DNA from: Desulfocapsaceae bacterium
GTDB lineage: Bacteria; Desulfobacterota; Desulfobulbia; Desulfobulbales; Desulfocapsaceae
NCBI GenBank assembly: GCA_028697885.1
Contig: JAQVER010000039.1
Location: 1 to 36,680 of the forward strand
Length of the DNA: 36,680 nucleotides
Reading direction: 5' to 3'
Part shown: positions 24,813 through 32,997 of the stretch, in pieces
Layout: the number at the start of each line of letters is the position of its first letter
Position numbering within the stretch: the stretch's first letter is position 1
Made by a program: the position numbers and the translations under genes
The notes under the pieces: model-generated
Databases searched by the model: none
What the model was told of the DNA's origin: nothing
The model's input: the letters and a program-made list of their open reading frames with translations, nothing else

Positions 24813-27461
24813 TTATTCGCCCACAATTTTCTCCACACACCCCGGAACTGCGGCAATAGCCGAACTCAATTTATCGACCATAGGCCCACCAGCCTGTGCC
24901 ATGTCGGCCCTCCCCCCACCTTTACCACCAACTATGACGGCAATCTCACCGATCAACACACCCGCTGATATTTTATCTGTAAGATCCTTGGAAACAAGAG
25001 CCAGAAGCGCTACTTTTTCCTTGATAACTCCTCCAAGTACGGCCACTCCTGACCCCATATGGTCCCGCACTCGATCACCCACCTCCCTCAAGGTCTGCGG
25101 ACTATCAAGGGCAATCTTGGCGGCCAGCACCTTAATCCCGTTGACTTCCACTGTCGTCCGAAACAGCTCTCCAAGATCTGTGGTCGCAAGCTTGGTGGCA
25201 AGATCCGCCACCTGCTTTTCCAGCTGTTTCTGGGCCTTAAGCAGGGACTGGAATTTATCATAAACCCCCTCCGGCTTCACATTTAATGCCTGACACAGCT
25301 CTTGTTCACGCTGGCCCATTTCCTGTACATAGGCAAGGGCTGCCCGTCCGGTCAGGGCCTCAATACGCCTTACTCCCGAGGCAATTCCGTTTTCCGAGAC
25401 AATCTTAAACAAGCCGATTGTCCCCGTTGCCGCCACATGGGTTCCGCCACAAAGCTCCCTGCTGAAATCTCCAGCCGAGACCACCCGTACTCGATCGCCA
25501 TACTTTTCACCAAAAAGGGCCATTGCCCCCTGCTGGACGGCCTCGTCTCTGGCTAAGATCCGAGTATCAAGCGTGATATTAGCCCTAATTTTTTCATTCA
25601 CCCGCTGCTCAATTCGCCTGATCTCTTCCTGACTGAGCGGCGTGAAATGTGTAAAATCAAAACGTAATCTCTCAGGCGTAACCAGCGAACCAGACTGCTT
25701 TACATGATCCCCCAGGATCTCTCGCATGGCGGCCTGAAGTAGATGGGTGGCCGTATGATTGGCGGCGGTGTCGCCTCGCTGGTCGCGGGCTACTGTTAGC
25801 TTTACCTCCTGCCCGATACGTAACACCCCTTCTTCCACCCGCAGATGATGGAGGATAATTCCGTCGGCCGCTGTGTCTGTACCAAGAACCAGAGCATGAC
25901 CACCTTCCCATTGCACGGTCCCCACATCACCGGCCTGCCCGCCGGACTCCGCATAAAATGGCGTCGTCAAGACAAACAGTCGACCTTCAGTGCCGGCGGG
26001 GATTTCAGGGACCTCCAGGCCGTCCGGGCTGAGCAGGGCCTGAACCCTGGCATTTACATCCAACTGTTCATAGCCTACAAACTCGGCTTTCAAGCCAGAC
26101 TCAGCGAGATCTTTCACTCCCTGCTCCCGCAGTTTGACGTTCTCTCCTTTCCACGAGGCACGTGACTTGGCGCGTTGCTGCGTCATGGCCTCGTGGAATC
26201 CTGCCTCATCAAAACCAATCTTTTTTTCCAACGATATATCCCGGACGATATCCATGGGAAAACCGTAGGTGTCATACAACTTGAAGATAAAATCACCGGC
26301 GATTACGGGATCACTGTCCTGGCCAATCCGCTCAATCTCCTCATCGAGAAGGACCAGCCCATTCTCCAGTGTCTCACGAAATCGCTCCTCTTCATTTACT
26401 ACCACTTTTTTTAATAATTCCACCGCATCAAGCAGGTGCGGATAGGCATGGGCCATGGCAACGACAACGGTAGCCGTCACCTCATCCATAAAGGGCTTAT
26501 CAAGCCCGAGATTACGACCAAAGCGAACTGCCCGGCGCATAATCCGGCGCAGGACATAGCCCCTCCCCTCGTTGGAAGGGAGCACCCCATCTGCCACCAG
26601 AAAGGTGGTGGCCCGGGAATGGTCGGCGATGACCCGCATGGCCGTGGTATCGGCACGATCCTGGCCATAAACTCGTCCAGAGAGTTCTTCCAGCCTCTTG
26701 ATAATCGGTTGAAAAAGATCCGAGTCATAGTTGTTGACTTTGCCCTGGAGCACCGCCGCCACCCGCTCAAGGCCCATCCCTGTATCGATACTGGGTTTGG
26801 GCAGGCGAGTCATAACACCATCTGCCGTACGATTAAACTGCATGAAAACCAGATTCCATAATTCGAGGAAACGATCACAATCACAGCCAAGTGCACAATC
26901 AGGCCGACCGCAGCCCGCATCAGCCCCCTGATCAATATGAATCTCAGAACATGGGCCGCAGGGGCCGGTATCACCCATGGCCCAGAAGTTATCTTTTTCC
27001 CCCAGGCGGACAATACGCCCCGGAAGCAAACCCTCAACATTTTCCCACAAGGCAAAGGCCTCGTCATCATCTTCATAGACCGAGACCCAGAGCTGTTCTG
27101 CCGGTACGCCAAGCTCCTTGATAAGAAACTCCCATGCATAACGAATAGCATCTTCCTTGAAATAATCTCCAAAGGAAAAATTTCCCAGCATCTCAAAAAA
27201 AGTATGATGCCTCGCCGTATAACCGACATTCTCGAGATCGTTGTGCTTGCCACCCGCCCGCACACAGCGCTGACTGGTGGTGGCCCGGACAAAATCACGC
27301 CGATCCTCCCCCATAAAAACAGTCTTGAACTGAACCATACCGGCATTGGTAAAGAGCAGAGTCGGGTCATCCTTGGGCACCAACGAAGAGCTCTCAACCA
27401 CAGTGTGACCATGGCTGGCAAAATAATCTAAAAATTTCTGACGAATTGTATTCCCGTTCAT
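24813..27461 (-). CDS. alaS: Alanyl-tRNA synthetase
   Basis: An 882-residue enzyme that charges tRNA-Ala. The catalytic class II domain begins MNGNTIRQKFLDYFASHGH and includes DDPTLLFTNAGMVQFK and RHHTFFEMLGNFSFGDYFK. The editing domain has the zinc ligands H569 and H573 (NHTATHLL) and C671 and H675 (CGGTHV). The C-Ala domain ends with GGGKGGGRADMAQAGG. A cysteine-rich stretch, CGRPDCALGCDCDRF (184-198), is found in many bacterial AlaRS. The length is usual. There is no clear ribosome site before ATG 27461, yet homology fixes the start. It follows the isochorismatase-like gene and precedes the atp operon. Confidence 0.98.
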   Translation of the reverse strand: MNGNTIRQKFLDYFASHGHTVVESSSLVPKDDPTLLFTNAGMVQFKTVFMGEDRRDFVRATTSQRCVRAGGKHNDLENVGYTARHHTFFEMLGNFSFGDYFKEDAIRYAWEFLIKELGVPAEQLWVSVYEDDDEAFALWENVEGLLPGRIVRLGEKDNFWAMGDTGPCGPCSEIHIDQGADAGCGRPDCALGCDCDRFLELWNLVFMQFNRTADGVMTRLPKPSIDTGMGLERVAAVLQGKVNNYDSDLFQPIIKRLEELSGRVYGQDRADTTAMRVIADHSRATTFLVADGVLPSNEGRGYVLRRIMRRAVRFGRNLGLDKPFMDEVTATVVVAMAHAYPHLLDAVELLKKVVVNEEERFRETLENGLVLLDEEIERIGQDSDPVIAGDFIFKLYDTYGFPMDIVRDISLEKKIGFDEAGFHEAMTQQRAKSRASWKGENVKLREQGVKDLAESGLKAEFVGYEQLDVNARVQALLSPDGLEVPEIPAGTEGRLFVLTTPFYAESGGQAGDVGTVQWEGGHALVLGTDTAADGIILHHLRVEEGVLRIGQEVKLTVARDQRGDTAANHTATHLLQAAMREILGDHVKQSGSLVTPERLRFDFTHFTPLSQEEIRRIEQRVNEKIRANITLDTRILARDEAVQQGAMALFGEKYGDRVRVVSAGDFSRELCGGTHVAATGTIGLFKIVSENGIASGVRRIEALTGRAALAYVQEMGQREQELCQALNVKPEGVYDKFQSLLKAQKQLEKQVADLATKLATTDLGELFRTTVEVNGIKVLAAKIALDSPQTLREVGDRVRDHMGSGVAVLGGVIKEKVALLALVSKDLTDKISAGVLIGEIAVIVGGKGGGRADMAQAGGPMVDKLSSAIAAVPGCVEKIVGE

Positions 27462-27553
27462 AATATTAGAAGGTATGAAATATTGAGGTGAAAGATAGAA
27501 TATATAACTATTCCAGATATTATTTATTTACTAATACATGCGAGGCGCAATAA

Positions 27554-28111
27554 TTATACTACATGGGGTAGCATGGCCTTGAACTCCGGGGTCCCGGCAC
27601 GGCCCAACAGCTCATAGATAATCATCTCGGCAGGGCCAACAATAGCTCCTGCCGCAGTCAAACGAGCCAGGCCCAGTTCATAATTAGCCTTGCTGCGTGA
27701 GGAGACCGCATCTGCCACCACCCATGGAGTCAAGCCTCGTTTAAGTATGCCCATGGCTGTCTGATAGATACAGATATGGGTCTCCACCCCCGTCAAAATC
27801 AGGGTAGTCACGCTATCCGGCAAATTGTCAACAAACGCCCGAGTCTCCATATTATCCAAAGCATTAAACTCAGTTTTATCGGGACGGGGAACCTCCGCCA
27901 TCATTTCTTCCAACTGCGGCACATATGCCCCCAATCCCTTTTTGTACTGAGTATTGGCCAGAATGGGCACCTTGAGAATCCTGGCACAGGCAATCATCCG
28001 GCTAATATTGGCCACTACCCGCTCAGCCTCATGGATATGAGCCATCAGGCTTTGCTGCGGATCGATAATATGGAGACAACAGTTTTCAGGCCGCAACAAA
28101 GAGCTGGTCAT
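27554..28111 (-). CDS. Isochorismatase-family cysteine hydrolase
   Basis: A 185-residue Rossmann-type hydrolase with the family triad: D17 (HIIDPQ), K79 (RPDKTEFNA) and nucleophile C114 in TGVETHICIYQTA. The cis-peptide region and the C-terminal segment DAVSSRSKANYELGLARL are typical. Members hydrolyse nicotinamide, isochorismate, ureido or similar amides; the substrate cannot be told from sequence. The family resembles the YcaC-like/small hydrolase branch more than PncA, since the metal-binding Asp/His set of PncA is not evident. GAGG lies 11 bases before ATG 28111. It lies 92 bases upstream of alaS in the same direction; they may share a transcript. Confidence 0.85.
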   Translation of the reverse strand: MTSSLLRPENCCLHIIDPQQSLMAHIHEAERVVANISRMIACARILKVPILANTQYKKGLGAYVPQLEEMMAEVPRPDKTEFNALDNMETRAFVDNLPDSVTTLILTGVETHICIYQTAMGILKRGLTPWVVADAVSSRSKANYELGLARLTAAGAIVGPAEMIIYELLGRAGTPEFKAMLPHVV

Positions 28112-28243
28112 TTTTCTACAACCTCAAAAAATAGACAATATCAAATTCACCCATGCAGAATGAAATATAAGCGCAGAATAGTATAAACTTTATGATGCTA
28201 TCGCTACCCTTTTTTCTCTTCCTCTCTGCACTTTTCTCAAAGG

Positions 28244-28278
28244 GAAAAAAAAAGGCACCCGTACTGAGTACGAATGCC
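28244..28278 (-). terminator. Rho-independent terminator of the sodium symporter operon
   Basis: On the minus strand GGCA plus CGTAC pair with GTACG plus TGCC around a 3-base loop (two-base internal bulges on both sides), followed by nine T (28253-28245). It lies about 40 bases after the symporter stop. Confidence 0.85.
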
Positions 28279-28317
28279 TTTATCCTGCCTGCAGCAGGAG
28301 CAGACTACGTTAGAGGA

Positions 28318-30192
28318 TCAGTGACTCTGGGCCGCACCTGCACCCATCGGAACACGAATATCCTCGACGAGATGCTGAATATGCTCTGGCGGTGCCTTAG
28401 TGACACTGGAAACAGCAAAGGCGACGACAAAGTTGATCAATGCCCCCACGGCACCGAAAGAGCCGGGAGAGATCCCCAACCACCAGTTCGCGGCATTATC
28501 CGGAGCCATGGCAGTAGTAGCAATAAACATGAATCCCTTGAACCAGAAGATATACCCAAGAGTAGAACCCAGACCTGCCAGCATACCACAGATAGCACCA
28601 GCATTGTTCATCCGTTTAACAAAAATTCCCATCATGAGAGCAGGGAAAATGGATGAGGCGGCAAGACCAAAGGCCAGAGCTACGACCTGGGCGGCAAATC
28701 CTGGAGGATTAAGTCCGAGGTAACCGGCAACAAGAATAGCACCGGCCATGGCAATACGACCAGCCATAAGCTCGGTCTTATCGTCGATACCCTTAGCTAT
28801 CATGCCCTTCAATAGATCATGGGAAATGGCTGAAGAGATCGCAAGCAGCAGACCAGCCGCAGTGGAGAGAGCAGCGGCAATACCACCAGCAGCCACCAAG
28901 GCGATGACCCAGTTGGGAAGCTTGGCGATTTCAGGGTTAGCAAGCACCATGATATCATTGTCAACCTTGGTCATTTCGTTACCCTTCCAGCCAAAACCAG
29001 CAAATTTGCTCTCGGCGTGTTTTGCAGCAGCAGCGTCCACCTTGGCTTGGGCAGCAGCCACATCTCCGCCTTCTTTCTGGGCCTTGGCCAGATCTGCTTC
29101 CGCGGCGCTCAGGCCGTTGTCGCTGTAATACTGGATCCTACCGTCACCGTTTTTATCTTCAAAACTTAGAAGGCCTGTCTTTTCCCAATTACGCATCCAC
29201 TGCGGACGCTCCTCAATGACAACATTGCCTTCAGGCGAACCAACCTCTCCGGTCTGAATAGTGTGCATCAGGTTCAAACGGGCCATAGCCCCAACGGACG
29301 GGGCGGTGGTATAGAGAATGGCAATAAAGACCAAAGCCCAGCCGGCAGATGAACGTGCATCCTTGACCTTGGGTACGGTGAAGAACCGGGTGATAACATG
29401 AGGAAGACCGGCAGTACCGATCATCAGAGACATGGTCAACAGGAAGATATTAAGGGTACTTCCTGTTTGAGCGGTATACGCACTGAATCCAAGATCGACC
29501 ACTACCTTGTCCAGTTTATCAAGCAGATACACACCATCGCTACCGCTCATGGTCGACCCCAGACCAATCTGGGGAATGGGATTACCGGTAAGCTGGAGGG
29601 AGATAAAGATGGCAGGAACAGTATAGGCAAAGATCAAAACTACATACTGAGCGATCTGGGTATAGGTAACACCCTTCATCCCGCCAAGAACGGCATAGAC
29701 AAAAACAATACCCATACCAATAAAGAGCCCGGTCTGAAAGGGGATCTCGAGGAATCGGGAAAAGGCCACACCGATACCCTTCATTTGACCGATAACATAG
29801 GTCAGTGAGGCGACGACCAGACAGATGACAGCAACCAGACGGGCAGACTGAGAATAGAAACGGTCGCCGATAAACTCAGGCACCGTGAACTTACCGTATT
29901 TACGGAGATATGGAGCCAAAAGCATAGCCAGAAGACAATAGCCGCCGGTCCAGCCCATAAGATACGCGGAGGCATCATAGCCTTTCATGGCGAGCAACCC
30001 AGCCATGGAGATGAAAGAGGCAGCTGACATCCAGTCGGCGCCGGTGGCCATGCCATTCAGAACCGGATGAACGCCCTTGCCGGCCACGTAAAACTCACCG
30101 GTATTTTTGGCACGTGTTTTCAGGGCAATAAAAAGATAGAGAGCAAAGGTCGCCCCCACCACGATATAAGTGGTCAACATTAAATTTGTCAT
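28318..30192 (-). CDS. Sodium:solute symporter, large subunit (VC_2705/TIGR03648 type, probable acetate or carboxylate uptake)
   Basis: A 624-residue inner-membrane transporter of the SSS family, with 12 or more hydrophobic helices, GADWMSAASFISMAG (51-65) and the LGGMKGVTYTQIAQY signature (169-183). Residues about 310-425 are a hydrophilic insert that contains an EF-hand-like loop, DKNGDGRI (346-353), and an alanine-rich helix; standard ActP (about 550 residues) lacks it. AAGGAG precedes ATG 30192. It follows the DUF4212 small subunit by 12 bases, the usual pairing of this subfamily. With acs and the DUF294 protein upstream on the same strand, acetate is the likeliest substrate; this is inference. 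Confidence 0.9.
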   Translation of the reverse strand: MTNLMLTTYIVVGATFALYLFIALKTRAKNTGEFYVAGKGVHPVLNGMATGADWMSAASFISMAGLLAMKGYDASAYLMGWTGGYCLLAMLLAPYLRKYGKFTVPEFIGDRFYSQSARLVAVICLVVASLTYVIGQMKGIGVAFSRFLEIPFQTGLFIGMGIVFVYAVLGGMKGVTYTQIAQYVVLIFAYTVPAIFISLQLTGNPIPQIGLGSTMSGSDGVYLLDKLDKVVVDLGFSAYTAQTGSTLNIFLLTMSLMIGTAGLPHVITRFFTVPKVKDARSSAGWALVFIAILYTTAPSVGAMARLNLMHTIQTGEVGSPEGNVVIEERPQWMRNWEKTGLLSFEDKNGDGRIQYYSDNGLSAAEADLAKAQKEGGDVAAAQAKVDAAAAKHAESKFAGFGWKGNEMTKVDNDIMVLANPEIAKLPNWVIALVAAGGIAAALSTAAGLLLAISSAISHDLLKGMIAKGIDDKTELMAGRIAMAGAILVAGYLGLNPPGFAAQVVALAFGLAASSIFPALMMGIFVKRMNNAGAICGMLAGLGSTLGYIFWFKGFMFIATTAMAPDNAANWWLGISPGSFGAVGALINFVVAFAVSSVTKAPPEHIQHLVEDIRVPMGAGAAQSH

Positions 30193-30204
30193 GTCCAGGT
30201 CTCC

Positions 30205-30456
30205 TTACGCTTCTTCGACGTTGAATTTACGATCAAGCTGATTCATACGCCAGGCGTAGAAAAAAATCAGGACCACAAAGGTATAGATGGAACCTTGCTG
30301 AGCAAACCAGAAGCCGAGTTGATAGCCGCCAAGACGGATAGCGTTCAACTGATTGACAAATAGAATGCCGCACCCGAATGAAACGAAAAACCAAACAATC
30401 AAACATCCGATAACGAGCCGGATATTTGCCTGCCAGTACTTCTGAGCATTATTCAT
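30205..30456 (-). CDS. Sodium symporter small subunit (DUF4212/TIGR03647)
   Basis: An 83-residue protein with two membrane helices (LVIGCLIVWFFVSFGCGILFV and FVVLIFFYAWRM) and the family opening NAQKYWQANIRL. DUF4212 proteins are nearly always encoded next to VC_2705-type symporters and are thought to be an accessory subunit. AAGGAG lies just before ATG 30456. It is the first gene of the two-gene operon, with a well-formed sigma-70 promoter at 30531-30559. Confidence 0.92.
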   Translation of the reverse strand: MNNAQKYWQANIRLVIGCLIVWFFVSFGCGILFVNQLNAIRLGGYQLGFWFAQQGSIYTFVVLIFFYAWRMNQLDRKFNVEEA

Positions 30457-30501
30457 ACCTCTCTCCTTTTTTAATTTTTCACTTTGGTAAAAAAATTAAT
30501 T

Positions 30502-30559
30502 CCAATGATGCAGCAAATACAACGAAAACCTTTATACTAACCCCAATCATTGGAGTCAA
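30502..30559 (-). promoter_or_regulatory. Sigma-70 promoter and paired CCAATGAT operator of the symporter operon
   Basis: On the minus strand TTGACT (30559-30554) and TATAAA (30536-30531) are 17 bases apart. An exact inverted repeat, CCAATGAT (30502-30509) and ATCATTGG (30546-30553), brackets the -10 element. One arm touches the -35 and the other lies about 20 bases past the start; centres are 44 bases apart. This looks like an operator pair for repression or loop formation. Confidence 0.6.
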
Positions 30560-30637
30560 CGGCTTTTCCTCCCTAAACTAAACGCTCCACTTAAAAGTGC
30601 TTATGCTCACAACCTTGGAAGATGTCACTGAACAGGC

Positions 30638-32110
30638 TTACAAGATTGCTTTCATCGCTCCCATATACGAACGAAGCTCCTCGCCAATCATCTCCACTCC
30701 GGTGAAACGGATAGCCTCGTTGACGGCAATAAGCTTGACGTTGTCAACACCGTTATCCTTCACGGCAAGGCCCTTACCAATGACATCGGTGTCAATCTTT
30801 TTCATGAAATCAGCCAGCAGCGGCACTGCTGCGTGCGCAAACAAATAACAACCATATTCCGCAGTATCAGAGATAACCACATTCATCTCATAGAGCTTTT
30901 TACGGGCAATGGTATTGGCAATAAGCGGCACTTCATGCAGAGACTCGTAATAGGCGGATTCCTCCTTGATACCGGCGGCAACCATGGTGTCAAAAGCCAA
31001 CTCCACTCCGGCCTTGACCATGGCGATCATGAGAATACCATGATCAAAATATTCCTGTTCGGGGATGACTGCCGTGGTAGAAACCGCCTTTTCAAAAGCG
31101 CTCTTGGCTGTTGCGGCTCGCCATTTCAGCAGATTTACATCATCTTTGGCCCAATCTTTCATCATCGTCTTGGAAAAATGGCCGGACATGATATCATCCA
31201 TATGTTTTTCAAAAAGCGGACGCATGATAGTCTTCAACTCCTCAGAGAGAGTGAAGGCCATGATCTTGGCCGGATTCGTCAGACGATCCATCATATTGGT
31301 AATCCCGCCATGCTTCAGGGCCTCCGTAATGGTCTCCCAACCATTCTGAATCAACTTGGAGGCATATGACGACTCGATCCCTTTTTCGACCATCTTGTCG
31401 AAACAGAGGAGTGATCCCGCCTGGAGCATGCCGCAGAGGATAGTCTGCTCGCCCATGAGATCAGATTTCACCTCGGCCACAAAAGAAGACTGGAGAACAC
31501 CGGCACGATCCGCCCCGGTACCGCAGGCATAAGCCTTAGCCCAATCCCAGCCTTTTCCCTGCGGGTCATTTTCACGATGCACAGCAATCAGAGTTGGTAC
31601 CCCGAAACCACGCTTGTACTCTTCCCGCACCTCGGTACCGGGAGACTTGGGAGCCACCATGATAACAGTGAGATCCTCACGGATCTGCATCCCCTCTTCG
31701 ACGATATTAAAACCGTGCGAATAAGAGAGACAGGCACCCTTCTTCATCAGAGGCATGATGGCGGTAACTACCTTGGTGTGCTGTTTGTCGGGGGTCAGAT
31801 TGATGACGAGATCGGCCTTGGGAATCAGTTTTTCAAAGGTGCCCACGGTAAAACCATTGGTGCTGGCATTTTTGAAGGACTGCCGTTTTTCACTGATAGC
31901 CGCTTCCCGCAAGGCATAGGATATATCAAGACCACTGTCCCTCAGGTTAAGCCCTTGATGCAACCCCTGAGCACCACAGCCGACAATGACAATTTTTTTG
32001 CCGCGTAAAGCCTCAACACCATCAAACTCGGAAGAGTCCATGAAACGACACTGTCCCAGCTCTTGAAGCTGCAGACGCAATGGCAGACTGTTGAAATAGT
32101 TTTTTCCCAT
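30638..32110 (-). CDS. ilvC: Ketol-acid reductoisomerase, class II (long form)
   Basis: A 490-residue enzyme of branched-chain amino acid synthesis that converts acetolactate to dihydroxyisovalerate with NADPH and Mg2+. The nucleotide fold carries IVGCGAQG (42-49). The presence of a duplicated knotted helical domain and the length near 490 (class I is about 330) put it with the E. coli/plant type. [38 protein letters not shown] and [15 protein letters not shown] are in the expected order. AAGGAG precedes ATG 32110. It has its own promoter, and no ilvB/N neighbours are seen, so it is isolated from the rest of the pathway. Confidence 0.96.
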   Translation of the reverse strand: MGKNYFNSLPLRLQLQELGQCRFMDSSEFDGVEALRGKKIVIVGCGAQGLHQGLNLRDSGLDISYALREAAISEKRQSFKNASTNGFTVGTFEKLIPKADLVINLTPDKQHTKVVTAIMPLMKKGACLSYSHGFNIVEEGMQIREDLTVIMVAPKSPGTEVREEYKRGFGVPTLIAVHRENDPQGKGWDWAKAYACGTGADRAGVLQSSFVAEVKSDLMGEQTILCGMLQAGSLLCFDKMVEKGIESSYASKLIQNGWETITEALKHGGITNMMDRLTNPAKIMAFTLSEELKTIMRPLFEKHMDDIMSGHFSKTMMKDWAKDDVNLLKWRAATAKSAFEKAVSTTAVIPEQEYFDHGILMIAMVKAGVELAFDTMVAAGIKEESAYYESLHEVPLIANTIARKKLYEMNVVISDTAEYGCYLFAHAAVPLLADFMKKIDTDVIGKGLAVKDNGVDNVKLIAVNEAIRFTGVEMIGEELRSYMGAMKAIL

Positions 32111-32211
32111 TATTTTCTCCTTATCTTTTTTAAAAGGTTATTTTTTTAACAAACGACCATATGAACGAAGAGAGGGTACCTAAAAAAAGGTCCCTTTTCA
32201 AAGCACCGTGT

Positions 32212-32239
32212 AGCATAGTCTTATTTTACATTGCGTCAA
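32212..32239 (-). promoter_or_regulatory. Sigma-70 promoter of ilvC
   Basis: On the minus strand TTGACG (32239-32234) and TATGCT (32217-32212) are 16 bases apart, about 100 bases before ATG 32110. A 12-bp inverted repeat ends right at the -35. The leader contains a small hairpin (GGG/CCC with CCT/AGG) and a run of T. Confidence 0.6.
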
Positions 32240-32281
32240 GTGAAGTTATCAACGATTCCCAATAAAAGATGATAACTTCAC
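32240..32281 (-). repeat. Perfect 12-bp inverted repeat between the exonuclease gene and ilvC promoter
   Basis: GTGAAGTTATCA (32240-32251) and TGATAACTTCAC (32270-32281) are exact complements with an 18-base centre. It starts three bases after the exonuclease stop and abuts the ilvC -35. No T-run follows on the minus strand, so it may be an RNA 3'-end stem or an operator. Confidence 0.6.
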
Positions 32282-32283
32282 AC

Positions 32284-32997
32284 TCAATAGCGAAAGCTTC
32301 CCACCCGACCGGCCTGATAGATATCCTTCAAAGTCAGCAAACCACCTTTCCTGAATTTCTTGAGGAAGAAAAGAAACAGATAGGCCGTCTGTATTGCATC
32401 CTCAAGGGCATCATGCGGTTTAAAAATGGGAAGGTTGTACTCTTTAGCCAGATCCTCCAGGACATAACTGGCTGCATGATCGTCTTCTTGATGAAAATGC
32501 CCCAGCAACACCCGGCGATAACCCTGTGCCATACGCATGGTATCAATTCCAGGATTGGATAAGGTTCCGCCAAGTGCCCTCCGTGCTGCCCGGTTCAAGA
32601 ACCCCATATCAAGCCCCACACAATGGCCCACCATGAGACTGCTGCCCGCAAATTCTATAAAGGCAGGTAGCACTTCTTCTATAGGAGGTGCCTGATCCAG
32701 TTGTTGCGGGGTGATTCTGTGGATCAGGGTGGCCTGGGTATGCTCAATATTCTCAGGCCTTATATACTGGTGGAAAGTGGCCCCGAGATCTATCTGCAGA
32801 TCCCTGATCAAAACCGCACCAATGGAGATGATTTCATCACGCTTCTGGTCTAACCCGGTCAGCTCGGTATCACAAACCACGAAGGTATAGTCGGCAAGGG
32901 GCCTTGACTGATCAAAATTAGCAAAAGCCTCCCGGTTCTGCACAATGAGTGGATGAGGCGGGGAGAACCAGGAGCGGGGCTTCAGAAAATTCAACAT
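32284..32997 (-). CDS. DnaQ-like 3'-5' exonuclease (DEDDh family)
   Basis: A 237-residue exonuclease of the DNA polymerase III epsilon superfamily. Exo I is CDTELTG (42-48, D43 and E45), Exo II is GHCVGLD (124-130, D130), and Exo III is HDALED (195-200, H195 and D200), so the catalytic set is complete. About 40 N-terminal residues precede the fold. ATG 32997 shares one base with the stop of the upstream DUF294 gene (TGATG), so translation is coupled. Such exonucleases often accompany DUF294/CBS proteins and acs in proteobacterial carbon-source operons; their role there is unknown. Confidence 0.88.
   Translation of the reverse strand: MLNFLKPRSWFSPPHPLIVQNREAFANFDQSRPLADYTFVVCDTELTGLDQKRDEIISIGAVLIRDLQIDLGATFHQYIRPENIEHTQATLIHRITPQQLDQAPPIEEVLPAFIEFAGSSLMVGHCVGLDMGFLNRAARRALGGTLSNPGIDTMRMAQGYRRVLLGHFHQEDDHAASYVLEDLAKEYNLPIFKPHDALEDAIQTAYLFLFFLKKFRKGGLLTLKDIYQAGRVGSFRY

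Noticed and set aside
24626..24856. 76-codon minus-strand frame between alaS and atpF'
   Set aside because: Overlaps the end of alaS and the atp promoter; no domain.
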